A stretch of DNA of 64,000 bases, taken from Streptomyces sp. ITFR-16 (GTDB lineage: Bacteria > Actinomycetota > Actinomycetes > Streptomycetales > Streptomycetaceae). Positions 32,360-40,526 of this stretch are shown here, one piece after another. The DNA lies in the NCBI RefSeq assembly GCF_031844705.1, contig NZ_CP134609.1, positions 868,001-932,000 on the forward strand, in the 5' to 3' direction. Below the pieces are notes generated by a model. The model saw only the letters and a program-made list of their open reading frames with translations. It did no database searches and was not told where the DNA came from. A program made the position numbers and the translations under genes. Each line of letters starts with the position of its first letter. Within the stretch, counting starts at the first letter, position 1.

Positions 32360-33085
32360 TCACCGGGTGAACGTGTCGATGGCGGAGATCCGCCAGGTGC
32401 CGCCCTTGCGGACGGCGTCCACCGCGAACATGGCCGCGGCGTAGGTGGTCTCGTCGGACTTGCCGGTACGGGTGTTGCTCTGGTCGGCGAAGATCAGCAG
32501 CCGGGCCCGGTCGCCGTCGAGCATCTCCACCCCGCTGTCGCTGACGGTCGTGGTGAGGACGAGCTTCTGCCGGGGCGCCTGCGCCCGTACCCCGGCGAGC
32601 ATGTCCGCGTGCTGCCGGACCGCCTTGCCGGTCAGATAGCTCTTCACCGCGGCGTCCGCCTTCGCGGGCGAGGCGTAGTTGTACGAGAAGACCGCGCCGA
32701 CCGCCTCGGTGATCTGCCCCTTCACCTCGCTGGTGCGGCTGATGTCGGTGAGCGCGCTGTTCCGCCGGGCCGGCTCGTCGCGCAGGCTGTCCGCCGAGGC
32801 GAACGCCCAGGCGGCGAAGGCGCCCAGGAGCACGGTGAGGACGCACAGCACGACGGGCAGCCGGATCCGGAGCCGGGTGCCGAGGGGCTGTCGGGGCTTC
32901 TTCCCTTCGGGCTGCGGCTCCGGGCCGGGCTCACCGGGGCCCCCGGACACCTCCTCGTCGACCGGTTCGAGTTCCGCGGGCTTGCGGCCGACGGGCTTGC
33001 GTACGACGGGGGGTGCGGCGGTGCGTTCGGCGGCGACGGTGGCCAGGCGGCGCTGCCGGTTGACGAGGTGACGGGTGGTCGACAT
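32360..33085 (-). CDS. Mce-associated membrane protein (long type, copy 2)
   Basis: 241 residues. A charged, proline-rich cytoplasmic N-terminus (about 75 residues) precedes one membrane helix (LPVVLCVLTVLLGAFAAWAFA) and an extracytoplasmic domain with SALTDISRTSEVKGQITEAVGAVFSYNY, typical of Mas proteins. Mas proteins associate with Mce complexes and stabilise them. It is the last of four such genes after mceF and pairs with the preceding 176-residue protein. It resembles 33718..34389 in layout (RRNSALTD, VFSYNYA versus SNRALTD, VFSYSPG), suggesting duplication. Confidence 0.8.
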   Translation of the reverse strand: MSTTRHLVNRQRRLATVAAERTAAPPVVRKPVGRKPAELEPVDEEVSGGPGEPGPEPQPEGKKPRQPLGTRLRIRLPVVLCVLTVLLGAFAAWAFASADSLRDEPARRNSALTDISRTSEVKGQITEAVGAVFSYNYASPAKADAAVKSYLTGKAVRQHADMLAGVRAQAPRQKLVLTTTVSDSGVEMLDGDRARLLIFADQSNTRTGKSDETTYAAAMFAVDAVRKGGTWRISAIDTFTR

Positions 33086-33123
33086 GGCGGGGGTCCTCTC
33101 GGGGCGGGGTGGGAGCGGGCGCG

Positions 33124-33654
33124 TCAGCCGGCGGTGTTGCCGACGGGCGCCTGGCCGAGGGCGCTGAGCTTCCACCCCTCGGAGGTGCGGGTGAGCTGCC
33201 CCAGCATCCGGCTCTCCTTCACCGCGGGCTTGCCCTTGGGTGCGGTCACGGTCACCCGCAGCGCCACCATCACCCCGGCCTTCCCGGCCCGGTCGTCGAG
33301 CTCGGTGACCGCACCGGACAGCACCTTGGCCGTGCTGACCGTCTTCGCCTCCTGGATCTGCTTCACGAACCCGTCACGTCCGTCGACGAGTTGCCGGTGC
33401 AGGTCCCCGGTGGCGGAGTCCTCCCAGCTGTCGAGCCCCTGGCCGAGCCGCGCGTGGTCGAGCGTGTTCATGTTCTGCACGGCCTGCTCGCCGGCGGCCA
33501 GCACGTCGTCGCGGGTCTGCGCGTAGGCCGCCGAGCCGTCGTGCGCCGCCTGGTACCGGGAGACCCCGCCCCAGCCCGCGGCGCCGACCGCCGCGACCGT
33601 CAGCACGATCGCCGCCGCCACCAGCGGATTCCTCGTCATCCGTACCCGTGCCAT
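33124..33654 (-). CDS. Mce-associated membrane protein (short type, copy 2)
   Basis: 176 residues with an N-terminal membrane helix (NPLVAAAIVLTVAAVGAAGWGG) and an extracytoplasmic domain: YAQTRDDVLAAGEQAVQNMNTLD, LDSWEDSATGDLHRQL, GAVTELDDRAGKAGVMVAL, RTSEGWKLSALG. The closest relative in the window is 34386..34907, which shares the same order of motifs (SLD..., LASWLESSTGPLHDQL, TEVDDRAG, ADGWKVKAL). A role in assembling or stabilising the Mce complex is inferred from family and position. Confidence 0.8.
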   Translation of the reverse strand: MARVRMTRNPLVAAAIVLTVAAVGAAGWGGVSRYQAAHDGSAAYAQTRDDVLAAGEQAVQNMNTLDHARLGQGLDSWEDSATGDLHRQLVDGRDGFVKQIQEAKTVSTAKVLSGAVTELDDRAGKAGVMVALRVTVTAPKGKPAVKESRMLGQLTRTSEGWKLSALGQAPVGNTAG

Positions 33655-33717
33655 CGCTGCCTCTCCCTGCCGGCCGGTCTGTGCTGTGTGTGCTGTGTGT
33701 GCTGGGTGCTGGGTGCG

Positions 33718-34389
33718 CTATCTGGAGGTGATGTCGGTGATCGTCCAGTGGCCCTCGCGCAGTTGGGCCGTGACGGACAGCTGGGCGGCCGCCGTGCTCG
33801 CGGGCCTGCCCTTGCGCTCGTAGACCTGGTCGAGGAAGACGAGCAGATGGGCGCTGTCGGGGGTCAGCCGGGTCACTCCGGCGCGCACGACATGCGTCGT
33901 GAGGGTCAGTTTCTGTTCGGTGGACTGCTTCTCGACCTGGCCGAAGAGCGCCGCGTACTGCTGGAGCGCCCTGCCCGCCAGCAGCCGCTTCGCGGACTCC
34001 TTGGTGGCGGCGGTCTCGCCGGGGCTGTACGAGAACACCTTGCCGAGTGCGCTGGTGACGTCCCCGGCGACCTGGGTGGTCGCCGCGCTGTCGGTGAGCG
34101 CCCGGTTGGAGGTGGCGGGGGTGTCGCGGAGCTGTCGGCCGGCGACGTGGAACGCGCCCCCGGCGGCGAGCAGGACGACGACGAGCACCCCCGCCACCAC
34201 CCTCGGCCACCGCCGGCCGGGGCCCGCGTCGGTGTCGGCTCGCGGATCCTCCGGCTCGTGGCCGGACCGGTTCTCCCCGGCCGTGTCCTGCGTGACGAGC
34301 TCCGCCTCCTTGGTGACGACCTCCGTGTCCTGCGTGACGAGCTCCGGCTCCTCGGTGACAGCGTCCGTCGTCGTGCCGCCCGGCTTCAT
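33718..34389 (-). CDS. Mce-associated membrane protein (long type, copy 1)
   Basis: 223 residues. The cytoplasmic N-terminus contains near-repeats of ELVTQDTEVVTKE, then comes a membrane helix (VVAGVLVVVLLAAGGAFHVAG) and an extracytoplasmic Mas-type domain (SNRALTDSAATTQVAGDVT, LGKVFSYSPGETAATKESAK). Its ATG overlaps the stop of the upstream short-type gene (ATGA), so the pair is translationally coupled. Confidence 0.8.
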   Translation of the reverse strand: MKPGGTTTDAVTEEPELVTQDTEVVTKEAELVTQDTAGENRSGHEPEDPRADTDAGPGRRWPRVVAGVLVVVLLAAGGAFHVAGRQLRDTPATSNRALTDSAATTQVAGDVTSALGKVFSYSPGETAATKESAKRLLAGRALQQYAALFGQVEKQSTEQKLTLTTHVVRAGVTRLTPDSAHLLVFLDQVYERKGRPASTAAAQLSVTAQLREGHWTITDITSR

Positions 34390-34907
34390 GTGCCGCTCCC
34401 TGTGCCGAGTGCCGTGAGCGCCTTGACCTTCCAGCCGTCCGCCGTACGGGCGAGCGTGGCCTCGAAGCGTTTGCGTTCGGTGCCCGCCTTTCCGGTGCGC
34501 GGGGTGACCTCGATGTCGACGGTCGCGATCATCAGCGCGGTCCCCGCCCGGTCGTCCACCTCGGTGAGCGCGGCGTCGGTGACCTTGCCGCGCGCCGTGG
34601 TGCCGGACTTCTTCAGATCGGCCGCGTCCTTCTTCCGGGTCCGCCGCAACTGGTCGTGCAGCGGCCCGGTGGAGGACTCCAGCCAGGAGGCGAGCCCGGC
34701 GTCGACGCTCGCGGCGTCCTTGCCGTCCAGGCTGTTGAGCCGCGCCAGGTCCTGCCGGCCGTCCGCCAGCGCGGCGTCCCGGCTCTTGGCGTACGCCAGG
34801 TCGTCGTCGCCGCGCGCCTGCGCGTACGACCAGCCGCCCAACGCGCAGACGAGCACGGCGGCGAACAGGGCGGCCCAGCCGCCGAGGGTGCGGGTACGGG
34901 GGCTCAT
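34386..34907 (-). CDS. Mce-associated membrane protein (short type, copy 1)
   Basis: 173 residues: one N-terminal membrane helix (LGGWAALFAAVLVCALGGWSYA) and an extracytoplasmic domain with LDGKDAASVDAGLASWLESS, GPLHDQLRRTRK and TADGWKVKALT. It follows mceF with a 4-base overlap and is itself overlapped by the next Mas gene, which shows that the Mas genes belong to the mce operon. Confidence 0.8.
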   Translation of the reverse strand: MSPRTRTLGGWAALFAAVLVCALGGWSYAQARGDDDLAYAKSRDAALADGRQDLARLNSLDGKDAASVDAGLASWLESSTGPLHDQLRRTRKKDAADLKKSGTTARGKVTDAALTEVDDRAGTALMIATVDIEVTPRTGKAGTERKRFEATLARTADGWKVKALTALGTGSGT

Positions 34908-36169
34908 GCGCCGCTCCCCCCGGCCAGGCCCAGCAGTCCGGCCATGCCCCCGGCGGCGGGGACGGGGTCCGTCCCGGTACCGAGCACTCCGGGCAGCCGG
35001 TCCGCCGTGTCGTCGACGCCGAGGGGCAGGGTGCCCGGCTTGGCCGGTGCGGGCAGCGGCCCGCCCTTCGGGGCGTTCGCGCTGCCCCGGACGTTGATCC
35101 CGGTACCCGGCGACGAGGCGCAGCGGGCCTTGGTGTTGAGGGCGGGAGCGGGACCGAGGTCGAGCCCGTTGCGGTAGGCCGTCCCGCTGTAGCCCGAGGT
35201 GCAGGGCAGCGGCTCGAAGAAGGTGACCGACATACCGAACCGGGCCCCGTCCTCGTCGACGGCGCTGGCGCCCGCCGCCGCGACGGCCGGGAGTTTCACG
35301 AGGAGTTCCTCCAGTCCGCGCTGCCGGGTGACGGCGACGTCCGAGGTGGTGAGGAGGTTGGCGACGACGACCCCGAAGCTCGGGTCGAGGTCCCGCAGCA
35401 GCCCACTGATCTGCCCGGTCGCGTCGGGCGCGGCGGCGATGAGCTTGCGCAGGTCGGTGTCGGAACCCTTGAGCTGGGCCGCCAGTTCCTTGGCGCCGGA
35501 GGCGAACCCCTTGAGCGCCTCGCCCTGTTCGGCCTGGGTCCGCAGCACGGTCTCGCCGTCCGCCATCAGCCGGGTGTTGACGGGCAGTGCCTCGTCGGCG
35601 GCGTCGACGAAGTCGCTGCCGGTGTCCAGAAGGACCTGGAGGTCGTCCCCGCGCCCGCTGAACGCGGTGCCGAACTCATCGACGACGGTGCGCAGCGACT
35701 CCAGGTCGACGGAGGAGGCGAGGTCGTCGACGCTGGTGAGGACGTCCGTCACCGGGGCGGGGACGGTGGTCTCGGCCTGGTCGATGACCGAGCCGTTGGC
35801 GAGGTAGGGGCCGTCGGTGCGGGCCGGGCGCAGATCGACGTACTGCTCACCGACGGCGGAGAGGCTGGCGACGACGGCCTTCAGGTCGTCGGGGATGGGC
35901 GGCGCGGACTTGTCGATCCGCAGCTCGGCCTCCACTCCGTCGTCGGTGAGTTCGATGGGGCCGACCCGGCCCACGGAGACTCCCCGGTAGGTCACGTTGG
36001 AGTGGGTGAACAGGCCTCCGGTGCGCGGCAGTTGCATCTTCACGGTGTAGTAGTCGCGCATCCCGACGTAGTGGCCGAGGTCCGCGTAGCGCACGCCCAG
36101 ATAGCCGAGAACCAGGACGGCGATGATCAGGAAGGCGATGTTCTTCAGCCGGACGGCGAGGGTGATCAT
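34904..36169 (-). CDS. mceF: MceF, MCE-family lipid transport protein
   Basis: 421 residues. An N-terminal signal-anchor (LKNIAFLIIAVLVLGYLGVRYA) precedes the MCE domain (about residues 38-115; YTVKMQLPRTGGLFTHSNVTYRGVSVGRV in pieces YTVKMQLPRTGGLFTHSNV and RGVSVGRVG) and a long helical region that in Mce complexes forms a needle-like lipid channel. The C-terminal 90 residues are Pro/Gly-rich. It is the sixth and last Mce subunit. The ATG at 36169 overlaps the mceE stop. Confidence 0.88.
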   Translation of the reverse strand: MITLAVRLKNIAFLIIAVLVLGYLGVRYADLGHYVGMRDYYTVKMQLPRTGGLFTHSNVTYRGVSVGRVGPIELTDDGVEAELRIDKSAPPIPDDLKAVVASLSAVGEQYVDLRPARTDGPYLANGSVIDQAETTVPAPVTDVLTSVDDLASSVDLESLRTVVDEFGTAFSGRGDDLQVLLDTGSDFVDAADEALPVNTRLMADGETVLRTQAEQGEALKGFASGAKELAAQLKGSDTDLRKLIAAAPDATGQISGLLRDLDPSFGVVVANLLTTSDVAVTRQRGLEELLVKLPAVAAAGASAVDEDGARFGMSVTFFEPLPCTSGYSGTAYRNGLDLGPAPALNTKARCASSPGTGINVRGSANAPKGGPLPAPAKPGTLPLGVDDTADRLPGVLGTGTDPVPAAGGMAGLLGLAGGSGA

Positions 36170-37329
36170 CGCTTGCCCCCCTCGGTGGCCGGGTTCGTGC
36201 GGGGCGTGGTGGCCGGGGGAAGCGGCAGCGGCAGTCCGGCGCCGGCGAGCGCGTCGGTCCCTCCCGGGGTCGCGGCGTCCGGGTCGTAGGCGGGAATGAT
36301 CTGGGTGCCGGGCGCGGCCGTCATGTCCAGGTACACGTTGAGGTAGTCGCCCTTCACACCGCGCAGCACCTCGTCCGTGAACGGGTAGGTGAGCAGCACT
36401 TGGAGGGAGTCCGGCAGATCGTCGCCGGAGTCGGCCAGCGCCCGCAGGGTGGGGGCGATGGCCTTGAGGTCGGCGATCATGTCGGCCTTGCTCCGGTCGA
36501 TGGTGTCGACGGCGACGGTGGAGAGCGTGTCCAGGGAGCGGAGCATGGTCATCAGCGAGCCGCGCTGTTTCTCCAGGACCTTCATCCCGGGGCTGAGCCC
36601 GGTGAGAACCGTTCCGACGTCCTGTTTGCGGGTGGCGAGGGTGGTGGAGAGGCGGTTGACGCCGTCGAGCGCCGATGTGATGTCGCCCCGGTGGTCGTCG
36701 AGGTTGGTGATGAGGGTGTCGACCCGGTGGAGCATCGACTTGACCTGGGGTTCCTGCCCGGCCAGTGCCTTGTTGAGTTCGGTGGTGATGGTCTTCAGCT
36801 GGTTGATGCCGCCGCCGTTGAGGAGCATCGACAGGGCGCCGAAGACCTCCTCGACCTCGGGGTTGCGGTTGGTCCGGGTGAGCGGGATCCGGTCGCCGTC
36901 GGCGAGGGTGCCGCGCGCGGTGCCCTTGGCGGGGGGCGAGAGCTGGATGTACTTCTCGCCGAGCAGGCTGGACTGTTCCAGGTGGGCGTAGGCGTTGGCG
37001 GGCAGGTCGATCTTCCCGTTGACCTTCATGGTGACGCGAGCCTGCCAGCTGCCCGGGGTGAGGGAGATCCTGGTGACGCGCCCGACGGCGACGTCGTTGA
37101 CCTTCACCGAGGACTGCGGGGCGAGGCTGAGCACGTCCCCGAAGTCCGCCGTGATCTCGTACGGGTGGTCGCCGAGGTCCGCCCCGCCGGGCAGCGGCAC
37201 CTGTTCGATGCCGGAGAAGTGCGGGGCGCCGCAGCCGGTGAGGAACAGGGTGCCGCACAGGCCGAGGGCGATCAGTGCGGGTGCGCTCGTGGTGGCGAGG
37301 GCGCCGGGGCGGCGCGGGGTCCGGTTCAT
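36166..37329 (-). CDS. mceE: MceE, MCE-family lipoprotein
   Basis: 387 residues. The signal ends in a lipobox (LFLTGC, Cys near residue 33), the mark of the MceE subunit in actinobacterial mce operons. The MCE domain runs from about residue 55 (YEITADFGDVLSLAPQSSVKVNDVAVGRV; key block SSVKVNDVAVGRVTRISL), ending LLGEKYIQLSPP. A long helical segment follows (RVDTLITNLDDHRGDITSALDG). It is fifth in the six-gene set, with a 4-base overlap to mceF. Confidence 0.9.
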   Translation of the reverse strand: MNRTPRRPGALATTSAPALIALGLCGTLFLTGCGAPHFSGIEQVPLPGGADLGDHPYEITADFGDVLSLAPQSSVKVNDVAVGRVTRISLTPGSWQARVTMKVNGKIDLPANAYAHLEQSSLLGEKYIQLSPPAKGTARGTLADGDRIPLTRTNRNPEVEEVFGALSMLLNGGGINQLKTITTELNKALAGQEPQVKSMLHRVDTLITNLDDHRGDITSALDGVNRLSTTLATRKQDVGTVLTGLSPGMKVLEKQRGSLMTMLRSLDTLSTVAVDTIDRSKADMIADLKAIAPTLRALADSGDDLPDSLQVLLTYPFTDEVLRGVKGDYLNVYLDMTAAPGTQIIPAYDPDAATPGGTDALAGAGLPLPLPPATTPRTNPATEGGKR

Positions 37330-38477
37330 CGGTTCGCCCCCTTCTCGTCGCTGCTCTTCGCGCTGCCCTTCGCGCTGCTCTTCTTCGCCGGGGTGTCTTT
37401 CGGCGTGCCGTAGACGGTGCCGACGGCCGGCAGCGGCAGTCCGGGCAGGGAGCGCTGCCGCTCCGCGTCCACCGGGGAGAGCCCTTCGAGGCCGGGCGCC
37501 GCCTCGGTGAGCGGGCCGCCCATGCTGAGCTCGTTGAGGTCGGTGCGGCCGTTGAGGGTGCGGTGCGCCGGGTCGTACGCGTTCAGCACGTTGCCCGCCG
37601 AGAGCGGCAGGACGTCGAGCGACTCGGCCAGCGAGGCGCGCTGGTCGACGAGGGTCTGGGTGATCGGCACCAGGGCGTCCACGTTGTCCTTCAGAGCGCC
37701 CCGGTTGTCCTTGATGAAGGTCTTGACCTGGCCGAGTGCGGTGCCGAGTTCCTTGAGCGCGGCCCCGAGGTTCCTCTTGTCGTCCGCCAGGAAGCCGGTC
37801 ACGGAGTTCAGCTGGTCCTCGGCGGCGCGGACATTGCCGTCGTTGTCCTTCAGCATGCTGGTGAAGGTCTGCAGGTAGGCCAGCGTGTCGAAGAGGTTGC
37901 CGCTGCTCTTGTCGAGGGTCTTCGTCGCCTTGCCGAACTGCTCGATGGAGTCACCGATGTCCTTGCCGTTGCCCTTGAGGTTCTTCGCGCCGGTGTCCAG
38001 GAGCCCGGCGAAGGCGCCCTGGGCGTTCGCCCCGTCCGGGCCGAGCGCGGTGGAGAGTTCGGTGATGGACGCGTACAGCTGGTCCACCTCCACCGGGGTG
38101 GCGTTGTCCGCGGCGGGCAGTTCGGCCCCGTCCGCGAGCACCGCTCCCCCGGTGTAGGCGGGGGCGAGCTGGACGTACCGGTCGGCCACGAGGCTGGGGG
38201 CGACGACCACGGCGTGCGCGTCCTTCGGGACCCGGACGCCCTTGTCGACGCGGAGCACGACCTTCACGTCCTTGCCGCGCGGCTTCACCGACTCGACCCG
38301 GCCGACCCTCACTCCGAGGATCCGCAGGTCGGATCCGGCGTAGACGCCGGTGGCCTGGTCGAAGTAGGCGGTGACGGTGGTGGTGCCCTCCTCCTCCATG
38401 GCCATCACACCGGAGGTGGCCGCGACGGCCACGACGACGAGGCCGGCACCGATGCCGATGACGCGGGTGAGTCTCAT
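37326..38477 (-). CDS. mceD: MceD, MCE-family lipid transport protein
   Basis: 383 residues with an N-terminal helix (VIGIGAGLVVVAVAATSGVMA), then the MCE domain (about residues 32-110; ATGVYAGSDLRILGVRVGRVESV, SLVADRYVQLAP) and a helical channel-forming region (SITELSTALGPDGANAQGAF, SIEQFGKATKTLDKSSGNLF). The Lys/Ser-rich tail (PAKKSSAKGSAKSSDEK) is unusual among the six. Its start lies one base after the mceC stop. Confidence 0.88.
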   Translation of the reverse strand: MRLTRVIGIGAGLVVVAVAATSGVMAMEEEGTTTVTAYFDQATGVYAGSDLRILGVRVGRVESVKPRGKDVKVVLRVDKGVRVPKDAHAVVVAPSLVADRYVQLAPAYTGGAVLADGAELPAADNATPVEVDQLYASITELSTALGPDGANAQGAFAGLLDTGAKNLKGNGKDIGDSIEQFGKATKTLDKSSGNLFDTLAYLQTFTSMLKDNDGNVRAAEDQLNSVTGFLADDKRNLGAALKELGTALGQVKTFIKDNRGALKDNVDALVPITQTLVDQRASLAESLDVLPLSAGNVLNAYDPAHRTLNGRTDLNELSMGGPLTEAAPGLEGLSPVDAERQRSLPGLPLPAVGTVYGTPKDTPAKKSSAKGSAKSSDEKGANR

Positions 38478-38478
38478 C

Positions 38479-39498
38479 TCAGCGCCCGCCTTCCTGCCGG
38501 GGAGGCATGCATCCGGTCGCGGGGGGTGTGCCGGCCGGCAGGTAGTTCTTCGGGACGACGCCGCACACGTAGTTGTCGAACCAGCGGCCGTTGCCGAGGG
38601 TGTTGCCGACCAGCCTGTTGTACGAGCCGGCCAGCGAGAGCACCTTGTCGAGGCTCTTGCGGTTCTTGTTGAGCACCGCGGTGACCCGGCCCAGTGCCTT
38701 GAGGGTGGGCTTCAGCTGCTTGTTGTTGTCGGCGACGAGCCCGGTGAGCTGGGTGCCCAGGTCCCGGGTGCCGGTGAGCAGCAGATGGATGGAGTCGCGG
38801 CGCGCCTGGATCTCGCCGAGGAGCAGGTTGCCGTCCTTCAGCAGGGTCTCGAAACCGCTCTTCTTGTGGGCGAGGGTCTTGGTGAGCCGCTTGCTGCCCT
38901 TGAGGAGCGTCGCCAGCTGGGCGTCCCGCTCGGAGACGGTCCGGGAGAGCGCGGAGAGCCCCTTGGCGGCGCTCTTCACGTCCGGCGGGGAGTCCTTGAA
39001 GGTGGCGGAGATCGTCTCGAAGCTCTTGGCGAGCTGTTCGGTGTCGATCTCCCCGATGGTCTCGCCCAGTCCGTTGAACGCCTGGGTGACGTCGTACGGG
39101 GAGGTGGTGCGGCCTGCGGTGATGCGCTCGTCCGGGTCCTGCGGCGCGTCGCCGAGCGGGTCCACGGCGAGGTACTTCTCGCCGAGGAGCGTCTTGATGG
39201 CGATGCCGACGGTGCTGGCGTTGCCGATCCAGGCGTCCTTGACCTTGAAGGTGACCTTCACCTTGGCCCCGTCGAGGGAGACGCCGGTGACCTTGCCGAC
39301 CTTCACCCCGGCGATCCGCACCTCGTCGCCGTCGCCGAGTCCGGCGGACTCGGTGAAGTCGGCGCTGTAGGTGGTGCCGCCACCGATGAAGGGCAGCGAG
39401 TCGGCGCGGTAGGCGCCGTATCCGATGAGGGCGAGGACGAGGAGGCCGACGATGCTGACGGCGACGGGATTGCGGTCGCGTAAGGGCTTGATTCTCAT
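38479..39498 (-). CDS. mceC: MceC, MCE-family lipid transport protein
   Basis: 339 residues. The N-terminal helix (VAVSIVGLLVLALIGYGAY) is followed by the MCE domain (about residues 35-115; YSADFTESAGLGDGDEVRIA, GVKVGKVTGV, LLGEKYLAVDPLG) and a helical region with SLAGSYNRLVGNTLGNGRWFDNYVCG (core NTLGNGRWFDNYVCG), a conserved near-C-terminal motif of the MceC-type subunits. The ATG at 39498 overlaps the mceB stop (ATGA) and is preferred over an ATG nine bases earlier. Confidence 0.88.
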   Translation of the reverse strand: MRIKPLRDRNPVAVSIVGLLVLALIGYGAYRADSLPFIGGGTTYSADFTESAGLGDGDEVRIAGVKVGKVTGVSLDGAKVKVTFKVKDAWIGNASTVGIAIKTLLGEKYLAVDPLGDAPQDPDERITAGRTTSPYDVTQAFNGLGETIGEIDTEQLAKSFETISATFKDSPPDVKSAAKGLSALSRTVSERDAQLATLLKGSKRLTKTLAHKKSGFETLLKDGNLLLGEIQARRDSIHLLLTGTRDLGTQLTGLVADNNKQLKPTLKALGRVTAVLNKNRKSLDKVLSLAGSYNRLVGNTLGNGRWFDNYVCGVVPKNYLPAGTPPATGCMPPRQEGGR

Positions 39499-40526
39499 GA
39501 CAGACACCTCGGCTGGGTGATCTCGATGCCGGTCGGCGGGGTGCTGCCGTCGCTCGTCGTCACACCGCTGACCCTGGCCTCGCAGAGATAGAGGTTGAGC
39601 CAGGAGCCGTACGAGGCGAGGCGGCTGATCGCCTCCATCTTGGCCGGGGTCTTCGTCAGGAAGTTCTCGATCTTCGGTGAGTTGTCGGCCAGTTGGCCGG
39701 AGAGGCGGCCGAGCTGCTTGATGTCGTCCTTGAGCGGTTTGCGCCCGTCCTTGAAGAGGTCCGCCGTGACCGTGGTGAGCGCGCCCATCGCGGTGACGGC
39801 CTCGCCGAGCGGCTTGCGGTCGCCCGCGAAGCCGGTGACGAGCTGCTGGAGGGTGTCGACGAGGTCGTTGAACCCGGCCTCCCGGTCGTTGACGGTCTTC
39901 AGGACCGTGTTGAGGTTCTTGATCACCTCACCGATCACCCGGTCCTTGGCGGCGACGGTCCCGGTCAGCGAGCCGACGTGCTGGAGGATGCTGTCGACGG
40001 TGCCGCCCTCGCCCTGGAGGACCTGGACGATGGAGCCGGCCAGTTCGTTGACGTCGGGCGGGGAGAGCCCTTCGAAGAGCGGCTGGAAGCCGTTGAAGAG
40101 CTGGGTGAGGTCGAGCGCCGGGGTGGTGCGCGAGAGCGGGATGGTGGCGCCCTCGGCGAAGCTCCTGCCGACCGGGCCCGCGCCCTGGTCGAGGTCGATG
40201 TAGCGCTGGCCGACCATGTTGAGGTACTTGATCGAGGCGGTCACCGACGCCGGCAGCTTCTGGCCCTTGCGGACGGTGAAGCCGACTTCGGCGAGCCTCC
40301 GGTCCGCCACCTCGATGGACTCGACCTGGCCGACCTTGACCCCGGCGATCCGGACGCTGTCGCCGACGACGAGGCCGGTGGCGTCGGTGAACCGGGCACG
40401 GTACGAACGGGTGTCGCCGACACCGGTGTTGGCGATGGACAGGGCCAGCACCGTGGTGGCCAGGGTCGTCACCAGGATGAAGACGACCGATTTCGCGAGC
40501 GGTCCCGCGAGGGAGCGGCGCTTCAC
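39495..40526 (-). CDS. mceB: MceB, MCE-family lipid transport protein
   Basis: 343 residues from a GTG that overlaps the mceA stop (GTGA). The N-terminal helix (SVVFILVTTLATTVLALSIA) leads to the MCE domain (about residues 38-120; YRARFTDATGLVVGDSVRIA, GVKVGQVESI, NMVGQRYIDL) and helices including PLFEGLSPPDVNELAGSIVQ, the PLFxxLSPxDVNxLSxxI motif found in MceA/B subunits. The C-terminus has a Cys pair (YLCEARVSG, QPRCLS). Confidence 0.88.
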   Translation of the reverse strand: MKRRSLAGPLAKSVVFILVTTLATTVLALSIANTGVGDTRSYRARFTDATGLVVGDSVRIAGVKVGQVESIEVADRRLAEVGFTVRKGQKLPASVTASIKYLNMVGQRYIDLDQGAGPVGRSFAEGATIPLSRTTPALDLTQLFNGFQPLFEGLSPPDVNELAGSIVQVLQGEGGTVDSILQHVGSLTGTVAAKDRVIGEVIKNLNTVLKTVNDREAGFNDLVDTLQQLVTGFAGDRKPLGEAVTAMGALTTVTADLFKDGRKPLKDDIKQLGRLSGQLADNSPKIENFLTKTPAKMEAISRLASYGSWLNLYLCEARVSGVTTSDGSTPPTGIEITQPRCLS

